Translations under genes and position numbers: made by a program
Source: Rosa chinensis
Lineage: Eukaryota > Streptophyta > Magnoliopsida > Rosales > Rosaceae
Direction of reading: 5' to 3'
Assembly (NCBI RefSeq): GCF_002994745.2
Contig: NC_037094.1
Coordinates: forward strand, 28,866,956 to 28,930,955
DNA: 64,000 nt
The notes under the pieces: generated by a model
Databases searched by the model: none
What the model was told of the DNA's origin: nothing
Seen by the model: only the letters and a program-made list of their open reading frames with translations
Part shown: one piece after another, positions 17,371-29,216 of the stretch
Numbering within the stretch: the stretch's first letter is position 1
How the letters are laid out: every line of letters begins with the position of its first letter

Positions 17371-17780
17371 AATTAGTGTCTTTAAATATTTATTATAAAT
17401 AAAGCCCACAAGGCCCGGCCCGGCCCGACCCGAAAAAGCCCGCATGACCCGCTTTATATGGACGGGCTTGGATCCTTCGATTTACAATAAAGCCCGGCCC
17501 GGCCTGCCATTATTTAAAAATATAATAAGGCCCGGCCCGGCCCGTTGACGAGCCCTAGTGTCTTCTAAGTAGAGGCATATATTGAGGTGGTGGTAGTGTT
17601 CCTTAAGGCGTGGCGGCGGTCGTACACTCATGGTGAGTCATGGCGTCATTGGTATAATCTCGATGGCGTGCGATGGTTTTGCACAAAGAGGTGGAGGCTG
17701 GAATTGGGCCGGGCCTAGGGTGCTACTTTTTCTTTCGGTCATTTGGGTTGCTTTTGTCTTTTAAGTTTAGTTTTTTTTTA

Positions 17781-18620
<840 letters not shown>

Positions 18621-19035
18621 ATTATTTTTTTTTTTTTTTTTTTTTTATTTATTTTTTTTTAACAATAATTCCATTTTGGGGGGAGGTGGTGGACTTGGGC
18701 TTGGTCTATGCATTTTATGTGTTTTCTTGTTTTTGGCAATTAGTTATTCTTTGTTTATGCTTAGCTCTCTTAGCTTGAGCTCTTCTATGAGCCTTTGGAG
18801 AAGTACTTGATTCCAGCGTACCACAATTGCATGCTCTGCATCTGGAATTAAGTAGAATAGATTGCCAACATGGCAAAGTGCTTTTGTTTAGTATAGACTA
18901 TTCGGTGCTCAAAACAGTGTTAAATAGAGTAGTCTCTTTTGTACTATTCTATACCCAAGATAGGGTCATTTTATGAAAATCTATGAATCCTTCATTCAAA
19001 AAAAAAATATTAAAGAATATATATATATATATATA

Positions 19036-19374
19036 GAGGCCCGTTCCAAAGCGGATGTCCGCACTTCGCTAAAGTACGAACAGCGATGCAGCGGAGGAGA
19101 TCCAGGCGGCGACGGTGGCGCCCGGCTTGCAGGAGGGAGGCCGGAGGCATCTCGGACTGTTCTGGGCAGCGTTCAAGGTCGGAGGAGGTCGGGGTTGCAG
19201 GTTCTGGGCAGCGCTGCAACGACGTCGCCGGCGACTCTCCCGATTGTAGACCTCTCTGCGCAACCCCTGGCATCCTTCAGGCAACCCCCTTAGCTCCGTC
19301 GCGCCTCGAGCCGAGCTGCAGCGTCGCAGTCCGCACTTTAGCGAAAGTGCGGACATCCTCTTTGAAACGGCTCC
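19036..19374. mobile_element. Foldback/MITE-like element with GC-rich cargo, set between TA repeats
   Basis: Left end 19036-19075 (GAGGCCCGTTCCAAAGCGGA...) is an imperfect inverse of right end 19335-19374 (...TCCTCTTTGAAACGGCTCC). The right arm also contains its own near-perfect hairpin, TCCGCACTTT-AGCG-AAAGTGCGGA, and a decayed version is in the left arm. The 260-bp interior is very GC-rich, unlike the flanks. It sits inside (TA)n/(TG)n, so a target duplication cannot be read. Confidence 0.75.
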
Positions 19375-19407
<33 letters not shown>

Positions 19408-19428
19408 ATGTGGTATTGTTTTCTTGTC

Positions 19429-20670
19429 AAATAAACATGAAGAACTGATCAGTACTAAAAAAAAAAAGTGAGGGCTAAAAAGATTATTGATCAATACTAG
19501 CTGAGAGAAAAAGGAAAATTCAAGCGAACCCTCTCCCGGCCGAACGCCGCAGGAGCTCCGGCCGCTGCGTTCCGGTCCGGGAGAGGATGATGGATCTGAC
19601 TTGCAGGGTGGTCCCTTGGTGGAGCTACGGTCCTGGAATTACGAATGAGTGCTTGAGATCGGTGAGGGCAGATCGATCTAGATCTGTTCGTGCTTCGGGT
19701 TTTTAACGGGTGTTACGGCGGCGGTTTGTAGGATGGTGGGTGGTGCTGCTAGCAACGACGATGGGATGGGCAATGTTCAGTTCCGATCTGAAACCACCGA
19801 TCCCAAACGGTTCCGATCCGGTGTTCGTGGTGACTGGGCTGGCTGGTGTTCCTTGCTGGCATTTGGAGTATGATGGCAGGAGGGAGAGAAGGCCCGAGTT
19901 CGCTCGGTGCATGGCCAGGGACGAAGGAGAGGCTGCCGGTGGTCGGATGGTCCCGGATTTGCAGGCTGGTTGCTGGTTTCACTGCCTTCGCCGTATTCCA
20001 TTTGGATCTGGGCTCGTTGGTAGTTAGGCCTGGGCCTGGGCTAGCTGGTATTCAGCCTTGGTCCAGTGGTACATTTATGTTTTATTGTTTTGCCTTTTAT
20101 TTTTATTTTAAACAAGTCCCTATCGAGTGAAGGTAGGAGTTAGTGGGCTTGGTCCCGGTATGTGCACTTTGTGTGCCTGGTCTGCTCTAAGTTGGTGGCG
20201 AGTTCCTTGCATTGGCAAATAGTCGCAACTTTTTAGTAGCAGTAATGTGTCTGCTCTAGATAGGCGGTAAGTACCTTGGTTGCTCAAATTGTCGTTACCG
20301 CTTAGTGGCAGGGTGAAACTTATTATTGCTGGATGTTTTGTCCAGTGGCAACATGATGGGAAAGCAGTGCGTATGGAAATTATGCTAAGCTGTAATCGAG
20401 TTACAGACTAAGTTATCTTTCTGTCATGTCACCGATGTGTGACTTATGTCAAAGCAAATAGAGGCGCCAATAGAGCGCTCTTTGCTAGTTAGTGCTTAGT
20501 TGAATACAGTTGTTTAGTAGAGACTCATGATAGTATTTCAGGATATTCTCTAGGTGCGTATTGTAATAAGGGGTTTTGGTGCATTATCCCCCCTTGTGTT
20601 CGACAGTTTCATTAATGAATGCTTGAGGGCAGCTGCTTATTCAAAAATAAATAAATAAACATGAAGAACT
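19429..20670 (+). mobile_element. GC-rich retroposon with 18-bp target duplication
   Basis: The 18-mer AAATAAACATGAAGAACT is at 19429-19446 and again at 20653-20670. The likeness continues imperfectly into CTAAAAAAAAAAAGT on both sides. The insert starts GC-rich (GGCCGAACGCCGCAGGAGC near 19539) and ends with a T/G-rich 3' UTR-like part (GTTTCATTAATGAATGC) and an A-rich tail. Overlapping frames on both strands carry no known domain. The layout is that of LINE-mobilised retroposons. Confidence 0.72.
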
Positions 20671-21038
20671 TTCCTAAAAAAAAAAAAGTATTATGTTGGT
20701 CTACTAAAGTTAATTTTATCATGGAGAAAGTGCAATTTCCTTGCTTAATTGACAATAAAATATAGGGTCTATTGTCACCCTACTATTTTCTTAGTTCACC
20801 ATACAAACATTTGAATTATTGAAAGACTATATTACCCAAGTGTAAAATGACTACTAAGTACATTAATTTTCTAAAATCTAAATTTGTAAGGAAAAATAAA
20901 TAAATAAATAACCAATGAATTAAATAGAAAGATTACTTAATTTCTCATTGGATAACATTAATCTTCATCTTCTCCAGTCTCCACCGAAATTTGCATTTAT
21001 TACTATTTTTTTGTCTTTTTGTTACCTATTCATCATGA

Positions 21039-21941
21039 ATACGTTAAGAGAAGTTTTAAATACACACCTCTAATTACTTAATACACACTCCATATTTAAT
21101 ACACCACCCATTTAATTTTTCATTCTAATATTTTTTCTAAAAACACAACCCAAAGTACCTAAAATATCCTTAATCTCAAAAATCATGAAATATCCTACTT
21201 TTTTACTATATTGAGGTTACTATTTAATATGATTAGTATATTGACATTTTGTAAATGACCATATTGATTACTTGTGTTAGTTATTGAGAAATCCATAAAT
21301 ATTTATTATTGTTCCCTTTAAATAGATGCATATAAATAGGTTTTGTGTTATTTGAGCTCTCATCCATCAAACACCATGTTAATCAAGTATAAAATTATGA
21401 GTTGAACATTCAACCAAAACTATATCAGTAGTTTCTCCACAGTGGCAGAACTAAAAAGTTGTCATTAGTGGGGCCAAACAAATTAACAATTACAAAGTTT
21501 TTTCACATGTGATGTTTTATATTAGAAAATAAATTGATTAATCATAACTCTTAGAACAAAAAAGAAATTAACTAAAAAATGGGAGTAAAGCGATATGTTT
21601 TAAAAACATTTAATGACATTGATTTTGAAATTCTAAATATTATGGTTTCTAACCTCATTTAATTACAATTTATTTAAGAAAAAAAATTAAATTAGATAGT
21701 TTCTAACTTTATTTTTGTATTAAATTGGGAGGCCATGTATAGAAATTTGTTGTGTTTATCTAACTATTTATACATAAATAGAATAATATAAGGAAAATAT
21801 AACTATTTTTTTTCTTCTTCTAATGCATAGATGTCTGTTTTGGTCATTTAACCGACCTACAAAATCTAATTTGAAATATAAAATAATAGGAATGTGTATT
21901 AAGTGATTAGAGGTGTGTACTTAAAATTTCTCATACGTTAA
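21039..21941. mobile_element. Non-autonomous MULE, 885 bp, 9-bp TSD ATACGTTAA
   Basis: Perfect 9-bp duplication ATACGTTAA at 21039-21047 and 21933-21941. Inverted ends of about 45 bp: GAGAAGTTTTAAATACACAC... and the inverse of ...GTGTACTTAAAATTTCTC. The inside is AT-rich with no transposase. A diverged copy of the same family lies at 52074-53092. Confidence 0.9.
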
Positions 21942-22279
21942 ACGTTATTTAATTCACAAAAGCATTAGTGTTAACTACATCAAAATCTTTGCAATACCTT
22001 TTGTGAACACCGAAAGTAAAAATTTAAAACACGAAAGAAAAATATCAATATCTTCTTCATTGCTTATAGCTGTTAACTAACTAATCTTTTGACATAGATT
22101 GAAATAGATGAACATTGAAGCAGAAAGTAAAAATAAAATAAAAAGGAAGTAAATTGGATTATGATTTTGTTATGAAACTTATATATTATAGTTTTTTTAC
22201 TGGTATAAATTAAATGCGAGATTTTCATTAAAAAAAATCTCTTTTAATTGGATATATCACATAAGGATATTCTTGGAAA

Positions 22280-22512
22280 TAGAAATGGGTTACGTTTTTT
22301 TTTTTTTTTTTTTTTTTTGACTTTGTCAAAGGGAACCCAAAAGCTTTCTAGGCCCAAGATAAACCCCTTCGGCGCATGTGAAATGCTCCAACTGTGTATT
22401 GCAGCACAGTGCCTGACCACTTTGACAGTTTCGGGGTTCGAACCTAGGTTGGGGAGCACACCCAACTAGGCAAGAACCACTAGGCCACTTGCAGTGGTTA
22501 GAAATGGGTTAC
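22280..22512 (-). mobile_element. tRNA-derived SINE with poly(A) tail and 14-bp TSD
   Basis: Flanked by TAGAAATGGGTTAC at 22280-22293 and 22499-22512. Read on the minus strand it begins AACCACTGCAAGTGGCCTAG, with a pol III A box (TGGCCTAGTGG) and a perfect B box core (GGTTCGAACCC). It ends in about 24 A (poly-T at 22295-22318). Size is about 205 bp. The B box and flanks suggest it was inserted fairly recently. Confidence 0.92.
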
Positions 22513-22779
22513 ATAAGAAAATTTAATAATTGAAATTAAAATGTAGGGTGTAATGAGCAAGTAGGGTGAATAAAGAAAATGGTAAGGTGGCAATAGCCAC
22601 ACCCTAAAATATATTTCAATGATTAGAACTATTATCTTCAAAGTGTTTTTTTTTTTTTTCAAGAAATAGAGATTGATCTTGAAGTCAGAGTGGCACATGC
22701 AATAGATCCATATGTACTTATACCCTAAATCAATGGCCAAGTAAGCTAAAAAAAAATTTGTGAAAAAAAAAAAAAAAAC

Positions 22780-23720
22780 TCTGCTAGGGTTTCTCCCTAG
22801 CAGCATTGTTTGGCTGGGCCGTTGAAGGCTACTAGTGGTGTTCAACACCGAGGCAAGGGTCGCGCCCGGCGCTGACTCTTGGGAGTCGTTTTCTAGTGAA
22901 GCTAAGTGTGGAAGACAAGATTATTGGTAGAGGCTGGCGCAGATTTGCGTTGGTATTTAGATGGAATAGATTTCTAATAGTGATTGGGCACCTTCGGCGG
23001 TAGACAATGCTTCTGATGGTGGCAACAGGTCTGATGGCTGCGACACTTCTTCTGGAGGCGACGCTACAGGTGGCGGTAGATTACTTGGTTTCAATGTTAC
23101 AGATCTGGCCAGATTTGTTTAGCGGTGCCTGGGTGTCCAAATCAGAAAGTTGAAGTGTACGGCTGGGTTTCTTTTGGGGCCAAGGTATACCTCAGTTAGG
23201 CTTGACCATTTGGATTTGGGACCCAGGAGGGGTTTCGCATGGTATCTTGGTTATCAGTATTATTTCGGGTGTACTGTGTTTATGTGCTGGTAGATTGCTC
23301 ATCTCTACATTATATAAGGGATCTCAATACAATATTGCTGTGAGTACCACAATTGTGTGCCTTGCGAACAGTGTTACTTGTGTTGGGACGAATATATTTT
23401 TGATTGGTCTACCAATCTCTTGCATGCCCGGATTGCAAATTCTGATGGTTTGGTCTCCAAATCTCAAGGTCGTGGCAATGGTCTCATTGTTGGTACGTAA
23501 TTATCTTGAGGAGCCTGGAAATTTATCTTCAGTTTTTTGCTAGTTTTTATATAAGTGATTCAGAGCAGTATTGTATTGTACTTGAACAACCTGTTGGTGT
23601 AGTATGCTTTCTGGTTTGTTCTAGCTTAGTTCTAGACTTCTAGCTTCAAGCTCTTTGTGCCCTTTGTGGCTTGTGTCTGCTCCCAAGGTTTTTCAGAATG
23701 TCACTCCACTCCAATAAGAA
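22780..23720 (+). mobile_element. GC-rich retroposon with 5' hairpin
   Basis: Starts after an A-run with CTGCTAGGG-TTTCT-CCCTAGCAG, a perfect 9-bp hairpin at about 22782-22804. It continues as GC-rich sequence and passes into a T/G-rich 3' UTR-like part. The frame at 23202-23543 (113 codons) has no recognisable domain. No target duplication was found, so the ends are approximate. Confidence 0.5.
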
Positions 23721-23883
23721 GTAACTTGACAAAATTAAATTCACCTAGATCCCATATACAAAACCCTATAGAGTAGGAGGCCAACAACCTAGTCCAAGTT
23801 AGAGTCTAGAGTTGAGTCCACTTCCAATTAGCCTCCTAAAACACTATGGGCACCCAAGACCCTCTTTTGAGTTGTCCAAGTAC

Positions 23884-24253
23884 TAAGACCATCTCTAGCT
23901 ATGGGGGACTAAAATAGACCCAGGCTAAATTGTAGCCCCCAACAATCACTATTCAAGTAAATAGTAAGGGCTATAATTGTTATCATCTCTAACTCTAAGG
24001 GCAAGCAAATTTGTGGGCTCCATAATAAAATTAATTACAGATCTTGATCTCTCTATATTAAAGCAGATTTGTTATTTAGCTAGCAAATTCGTGGGCTCCA
24101 CTCCATGCCTTGAGGGCTATACAAAGGGCTAAAGGTAGTCTAGCCCTTGGACCTATAGCCCCTCAAAATCTTTTTTGGTTTAGCTTTGTCCACCCATTGG
24201 AGATAAAAATCTTGGTTTTAAGGGCTAAAATCCAGCCTATGGAAATGGCCTAA
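23884..24253. mobile_element. PIF/Harbinger-like MITE, TSD TAA
   Basis: Element 23887-24250 (364 bp) with ends GACCATCTCTAGCTATGG and the inverse of CCATAGG...GGAAATGGCC, flanked by TAA at 23884-23886 and 24251-24253. The 3-bp TWA-type duplication and GGCC/GACCAT ends fit the Tourist/PIF-Harbinger group. A Stowaway/hAT origin is less likely. Confidence 0.72.
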
Positions 24254-24289
24254 GGACACCCCTCCTTGGCCTAATAGATTGATACCACC

Positions 24290-24930
24290 AGTCCAACCAC
24301 GCAGCGAAGCTTCACACCTTCAATGTATAGTTAACCTTTATTCAAAATGCAAGAAATCGACTACACGTCAAGCTGGAGTTCTGTATGTGGCAAACTCTAC
24401 CTATCTGCCAATGTTGGACTCTGGTAAACTCCACCGTGTGTGACACCCATCAACACCAGTCCGTCGACTTCCGATGAACCACCATCTCCGACACCACCAA
24501 GGCATCGCCAACACAGACGCCACTTTTGCTTGCCAATAACACCGAACCAACGCTGATAGCACGATAGTCTCATCATTAGGTACAAGGTCGGAGTTGAAAC
24601 ACCAAGCCACTGGGATCCCACATCCATGTCCTGATAAGCATCTCATCCCATATTCATCCTGATGAAATCGACTGCAAAAGAAGATTCGGCTTCAACCTAG
24701 ATAGGGGTCAAAAACCAGAGAAAACGAACATGAAATCGTCAATGAACTGTTGTAAAAACGTTTCTCCTCCATGGTTGCTTGGAACGTGAAGCAAAAGAAG
24801 AGACAAAGACACCCACACTTGATTTGTGTAACATTCAAGGTGCCAAAATAGATCTCCATCTGAGATGAAAGTAGGGGCTAGGTCGCCTAATCTTGGAGAA
24901 ATCGTTTAGGGTTTTTGCCATTTGTGAATA
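24290..24930 (-). mobile_element. Retroposon-like sequence, minus orientation
   Basis: Read on the minus strand it opens with GGCAAAAACCCTAAACG near 24920, a common plant transcript-like 5' end. It runs through a GC-richer middle with broken frames (24397-24646) and ends near 24290 with a 3' UTR-like part. No target duplication or domain was identified, so the assignment is tentative. Confidence 0.35.
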
Positions 24931-24984
24931 TCAATTTTCTTTCAAAGTATTATTTAGCAAGTATTTCGGAAAAAATTAGTCATG

Positions 24985-25946
24985 TCGAGAATTAATTGTA
25001 TTTTTGAACTCAACCCGAAGCCGGGTGCCAATAGATATATTCATCGAAAGTCAGAATAGGCTATTATATACCCTTTCACTGCCATCTACATACAGACAAA
25101 AAGAAAGTGGTAGTACCCACAATGGTACATAGAAATAAACCTAGTCATTAGACATGTCATGAACGTAGATATAACGGAGATCTCCTTTGGTACTACTCCA
25201 GAGGAGCTAGAGGAACATAGAGTGCGCACAAAAGATTAGCTTCCTAATACAAGGAATTTATTGTAATTAGACTAACTAAAAACATAAAGATTAGTCTAGG
25301 GAAAAAACCCTAGCCCAAAATACTGCAGTCTAAAGTAGCCCAAGAAGAAATTCCACTCAAGGCCCAGCAAGCTTGGCTTGGCACCACTCCAGCCATCACC
25401 TTCAGACCACCAAACTTCTAGCGCAGCTCTGCCCCGGTGCCTGCTCTGTGATGCCCGAGTCTGCCATAGTCCGCCAAGACCGAAACCCGACGAACTATGC
25501 CGCTACACGAAAACACAATGAAACCAAGCCGCCACAAGTTGCATCACCACGAACCAGTCACCGTCCCCGATCGACACAGCCGCCCGATTTCGAATCTCAT
25601 CGTCAATCCAAGCCTCCATCAACACAAGATCGGCCGCCTCCCAAAGATCACCTGCCAGAAACACGAAAACCAAATTGCACCTGCCAAAAAACTTGAGCAA
25701 CCCAATCAAAGGACTACATGAACAGCCCATTCAGTCCCCGTCCGACAGCAGAACCACATGACATCGGCGAGGCCAAGGCCATTCGAGCTTCCAAAGTCGC
25801 CGCCGGATGAGAGGTTAGCATTTGGGGCGCCGCCGAGTTAGGATTTCTCTCAAAGGGAGAGAGTTCTGAAGAAGAACTCTTCTAGAAACAGAGAGTCAAA
25901 AACAATTGGCTAGCTTTTGAAGATAAGAATTCGAGAATCAATTGTA
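24985..25946 (-). mobile_element. GC-rich retroposon, minus strand, 16-bp TSD
   Basis: Flanks TCGAGAATTAATTGTA (24985-25000) and TCGAGAATCAATTGTA (25931-25946) differ at one base. On the minus strand the insert starts TTCTTATCTTCAAAAGC. It is GC-rich with a broken frame and ends in TTGAGTTCAAAAA, a short tail. A CTAGGG-AAAAAA-CCCTAG hairpin lies inside at about 25296-25313. Confidence 0.72.
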
Positions 25947-26638
25947 TAGTCGGTCATCTATTTTTTTTTTCAAGTTGATGAAATTTTTTGTATATTTGTA
26001 AAGAAAACAAAAAGAAGAACAAAGTAGTGAGGGATGGGAAGAAGGCTGAAATCCATCCAATACTAATAGAATGACCAATAATCAAATGTGATCGAAGTAA
26101 CAAAAGAAATCCAAAAGAATTCCTCAAGAATCCACAAATAAATAGACACATTTTCGCTTAATGGGGTATCGATCCGGCAAGTGAAATTGGTGAGGCCTGT
26201 CCGTCCTCTTTAGTTTTTCTTCAGATTCTTAATTACGGTTGAGCTCCGGCCTTATAGCTATTCATCATTCGAGGCTTTGTAACCCTTCTTTATATAAGCA
26301 CTTACAAACTCGATTTTAAGTAAAACTTGTGATAAATCGGTATTTTTGGGAGATGAGATAACCGCAACTGTTTCATCTTCAATTATATCATGCAAAGAAC
26401 CAGGCAAATGCAAAAAAAATTATTAGAGGTAGTCAGGTAGATCTAAAGTATAAATAGTTTTGAGACTTCGATTTTCTAATAATGCTCTTTGCTCGTTTAA
26501 AAAAAAAAAAGCTCTTTGCTGTGATATATAAAAAAGTTGGATATGTATATAGTTGTTAGTTTAACAAAATTAATTAATAGCTACATTAACAACTTACTTT
26601 GAAAAAACTTTATGACACAACAATATATTTTTCTGCTT
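25947..26638. other. Intergenic spacer
   Basis: AT-rich. I see no gene and no clear repeat boundaries. Confidence 0.4.
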
Positions 26639-27056
26639 GGGAGAGTTTCTAATGAGGACCACTAAAATAAGGACTTTATAAGAACTTTCATATCAATGGT
26701 TGGGAGACCCACTTTTCAATTACATTACATCAAATTAACGGTTAAATGTTTATGTATGCATGAGTAGATTACTTCTGAAAATTTTCTTCCAATTGCTAAT
26801 TGTTAAGGTAACGAACTAGATCAAATCAATAGGCAACCAAATCTGTAAAACCTGAACAGTTCATGTTCATAGGTGATAAATCATGATTATGAATGCCTTA
26901 ATAATTTTCAGTTTAGTTGAAAAATTACATAAATGATCTACACATGAATATCTAAACATCTAACGATTAATTTACGAATATATGATCGAAAACTGAGTAT
27001 CACAAGAAAGCCCTCATACAGTCCTCATTTTAGTGGTCCTCATTAGAAGCTCTCCC
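26639..27056. mobile_element. MITE with GGGAGAGYTTCTAATGAGG ends
   Basis: Left end GGGAGAGTTTCTAATGAGG (extending through CCACTAAAATAAGGAC) is inverted at the right end as GTCCTCATTTTAGTGG...CTCTCCC. The inverted repeats are about 37 bp. The interior resembles that of the element at 28720-29149. The flanking bases (TTCTG...) are only partly alike, so the target duplication is uncertain; the family is probably MULE-like. Confidence 0.8.
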
Positions 27057-28710
27057 TTCTGTGCTTATCATTATAAATCGTAAATTGGGGTTGAAAATAA
27101 GATTGAGAAGGATATGTGGAAGATAGAGGAAATTCTACGGTATATTAATGTATATAGTACATTAGATTTGATAGAGAGGTAGACTGACTTCATGTATAAG
27201 TAAACTACCTTGACTTGATCTCAATGTAGTCTACCTCTATATCAACGTACATTTGTATCGAATTAGTCTACTTAATATATTACTATATTAATGTATCATA
27301 AATAAATCTGAAAAACCGTACTTAATTAATTTGAAGTTGAAGGTGAATCCTCTCAAAGTCTCATGAATGATGCAATGAGACAATGAGTCTCTGGATTTGG
27401 TACTAATTAACAAACTTTACGTCAAGTCGAATACTAATTATAGTCCCGTGGATTTCATCAAAAAAAAAATTATAGTCCCGTGGATAATGCCATACAAAAC
27501 AAAGCTTAGTTCAACAATATTTATTCTTTGTTGGACGGTATACATAAGAAGCGCTATGGTAAAAGAGCAATAACTTGCGTGCACACAAGTACCTAATAAT
27601 CAATAGACCAAATATTCTTTAGGTACTTTGGAAATCATTCTTTCACTTTGCAACGTTGGATTGCATACATGAACTCAAAATCAAAATCGCATCAATGTAT
27701 ATGCTGTAGAGTGTAGACTAGCTAGAACAACTTGAAAGTACTTGAAACTAGTGTATCACTACATGCATGGAATACTCAAAGTTGTGACTTTGATTTATAA
27801 TGTATGTGAATATTCAAGTTTTGACTTGCGTATAATTTTTATATAATATAATGATTATTTTAATTCTAATTTTTATATATATAATCTCACATGTTATTTC
27901 GAAATACATACATATATACACAAATAATAGTATTTATCAATCTCACAAATCTTATTAGGGAGCAACATGAATCATACGGTCGGAATTTATTTGTCCACTT
28001 TAGTTATTACTAACAAATCTTCACTTTACTCATGTTATTATTAAAATATTTTCTAAATTATTTAAAGATTATACTTACAACATGGATAGACAATACTCTT
28101 GATATTATTCAAGATGTCTTAGTGGACTTTATGTCCCCCTTGATGTACTATCCAAACAGTATTAATAGTAATACAATAGGGAGGCGCACCACCACTCCAA
28201 CCTAACGGGTGCACCTTGCCCGCTTTCAAAAAAAAAAAAAATCATAGTTACAAAAATTCAATCAAATTGAAAATCATTCACAACAAGTAAATGAACAATT
28301 TTCCAGTGCTTTAAAAAATAAAGAATTATGTTATTTGCTAATCACAATCGGAATGGACAAGTAAAATAAACTCTATCAATGGAGCTCAGAATTATATATA
28401 AAACAAGTCAAAAGAATATACTGAAATTTCGCTCAAGTTGTTTAGCCTCGTTAGATTTCAACCGTTGTTACCTATATTCTAAAGATGGGGCATGACAACA
28501 TGTAGTTGAGATTTAAGAGAAAGTGATACATTTTAGGGAGGCAATTGTCCCAAATTATATCAATCTTTTCCATGAAAAGTCACATATGCATCGATCACAA
28601 TCAAATTCACATTTTGTGCACATAAAATTATTATCATCACGTGATCTTAACTCTCTTCTTAAGTCAAAATTTGTGGATGCAGCTGGATCTTCTTAACATT
28701 TTCTTGTTTA
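27057..28710. other. Intergenic spacer with a small poly(A) retroposon tail
   Basis: AT-rich. At about 28170-28240 a short GC-richer piece ends in A13 (GGGTGCACCTTGCCCGC then an A-run), resembling the last bases of a truncated retroposon. No coding region is seen. Confidence 0.4.
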
Positions 28711-28719
28711 TATATATAT

Positions 28720-29149
28720 AGGGCTCTTTCATTAAGGGATCTTTTTTTTTATTTTTTTTATTTTAAGGGATCCTTTGTGGGACCTATTTTTCTATCATTT
28801 ATCGTCATCTGCACCGTTCATTTCTTATGACTCCATGAATATATCAATCCTGCAAATTTTCAGTTAAATTTGCCAAACCTAAACCGTTCATGATGGTACC
28901 GAACTAGATTAAATCAATGGACAAACAAATCTGCCAAATTTAAACCGTTCATGTTTATAATTGTAGATCACAGTTTTAAATGCCATAATGGTTACCAATT
29001 TTGAAAATTTACAAAATTGATCCACTCATATAGACCTAACAACTTAACGGTGGAGATATTGATAAGTGATCAAAAAGCTGGTCAAATAATCAATCCCTTA
29101 AATTGCAAAAAAAAAATAATAATAATAATCTCTCACTAGAAGGGCCCTA
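28720..29149. mobile_element. MITE between TA repeats, relative of 26639-27056
   Basis: Ends AGGGCTCTTTCATTAAGGGA and the inverse of TCTCTCACTAGAAGGGCCCT form a degenerate inverted repeat. The interior (AAACCGTTCATG..., ATCCACTCATATAGACC) resembles the middle of the 26639 element. Flanking TATATATAT on both sides could be a 9-bp duplication, but the sequence is too simple to prove it. Confidence 0.65.
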
Positions 29150-29216
29150 ATATATATATATAGACACACACTTTTTAAAGAGTGGTTATGACTAAATTGA
29201 AAGTCTTTCAAGAATT

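Larger units (their letters stand above)
14939..17566. mobile_element. Non-autonomous hAT element with 8-bp TSD GTGTCTTC
   Basis: Element 14947-17557 (2,611 bp). The target duplication GTGTCTTC is at 14939-14946 and 17558-17565, with one further base also shared. Ends are TAGGCCTCATCAA and the inverse of TTGACGAGCCCTA, fitting the TAGGG-type ends of plant hAT elements. Subterminal regions on both sides are packed with GGCCCGGCCC motifs in both orientations, as expected for hAT transposase-binding arrays. The interior has no transposase and is made of two tandem arrays. Confidence 0.88.
20756..22613. mobile_element. 9-bp-TSD element (MULE-like) hosting two later insertions
   Basis: Target duplication TAAAATATA at 20756-20764 and 22605-22613. 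Element ends are GGGTCTATTGTCACCCTACT and the inverse of GGTGGCAATAGCCACACCC, the same family as the element at 14013. Of 1,840 bp, about 900 belong to a nested MULE (21039-21941) and about 220 to a nested SINE (22280-22512). What remains has no coding sequence. Confidence 0.85.

Noticed and set aside
19009..20130. Many overlapping frames on both strands
   Set aside because: GC-rich element interiors give open frames on all strands; none has a domain.
25373..25730. Pro/His/Arg-rich plus-strand frame
   Set aside because: It lies antisense within a minus-strand retroposon with target duplications; most likely a shadow of GC-rich sequence.
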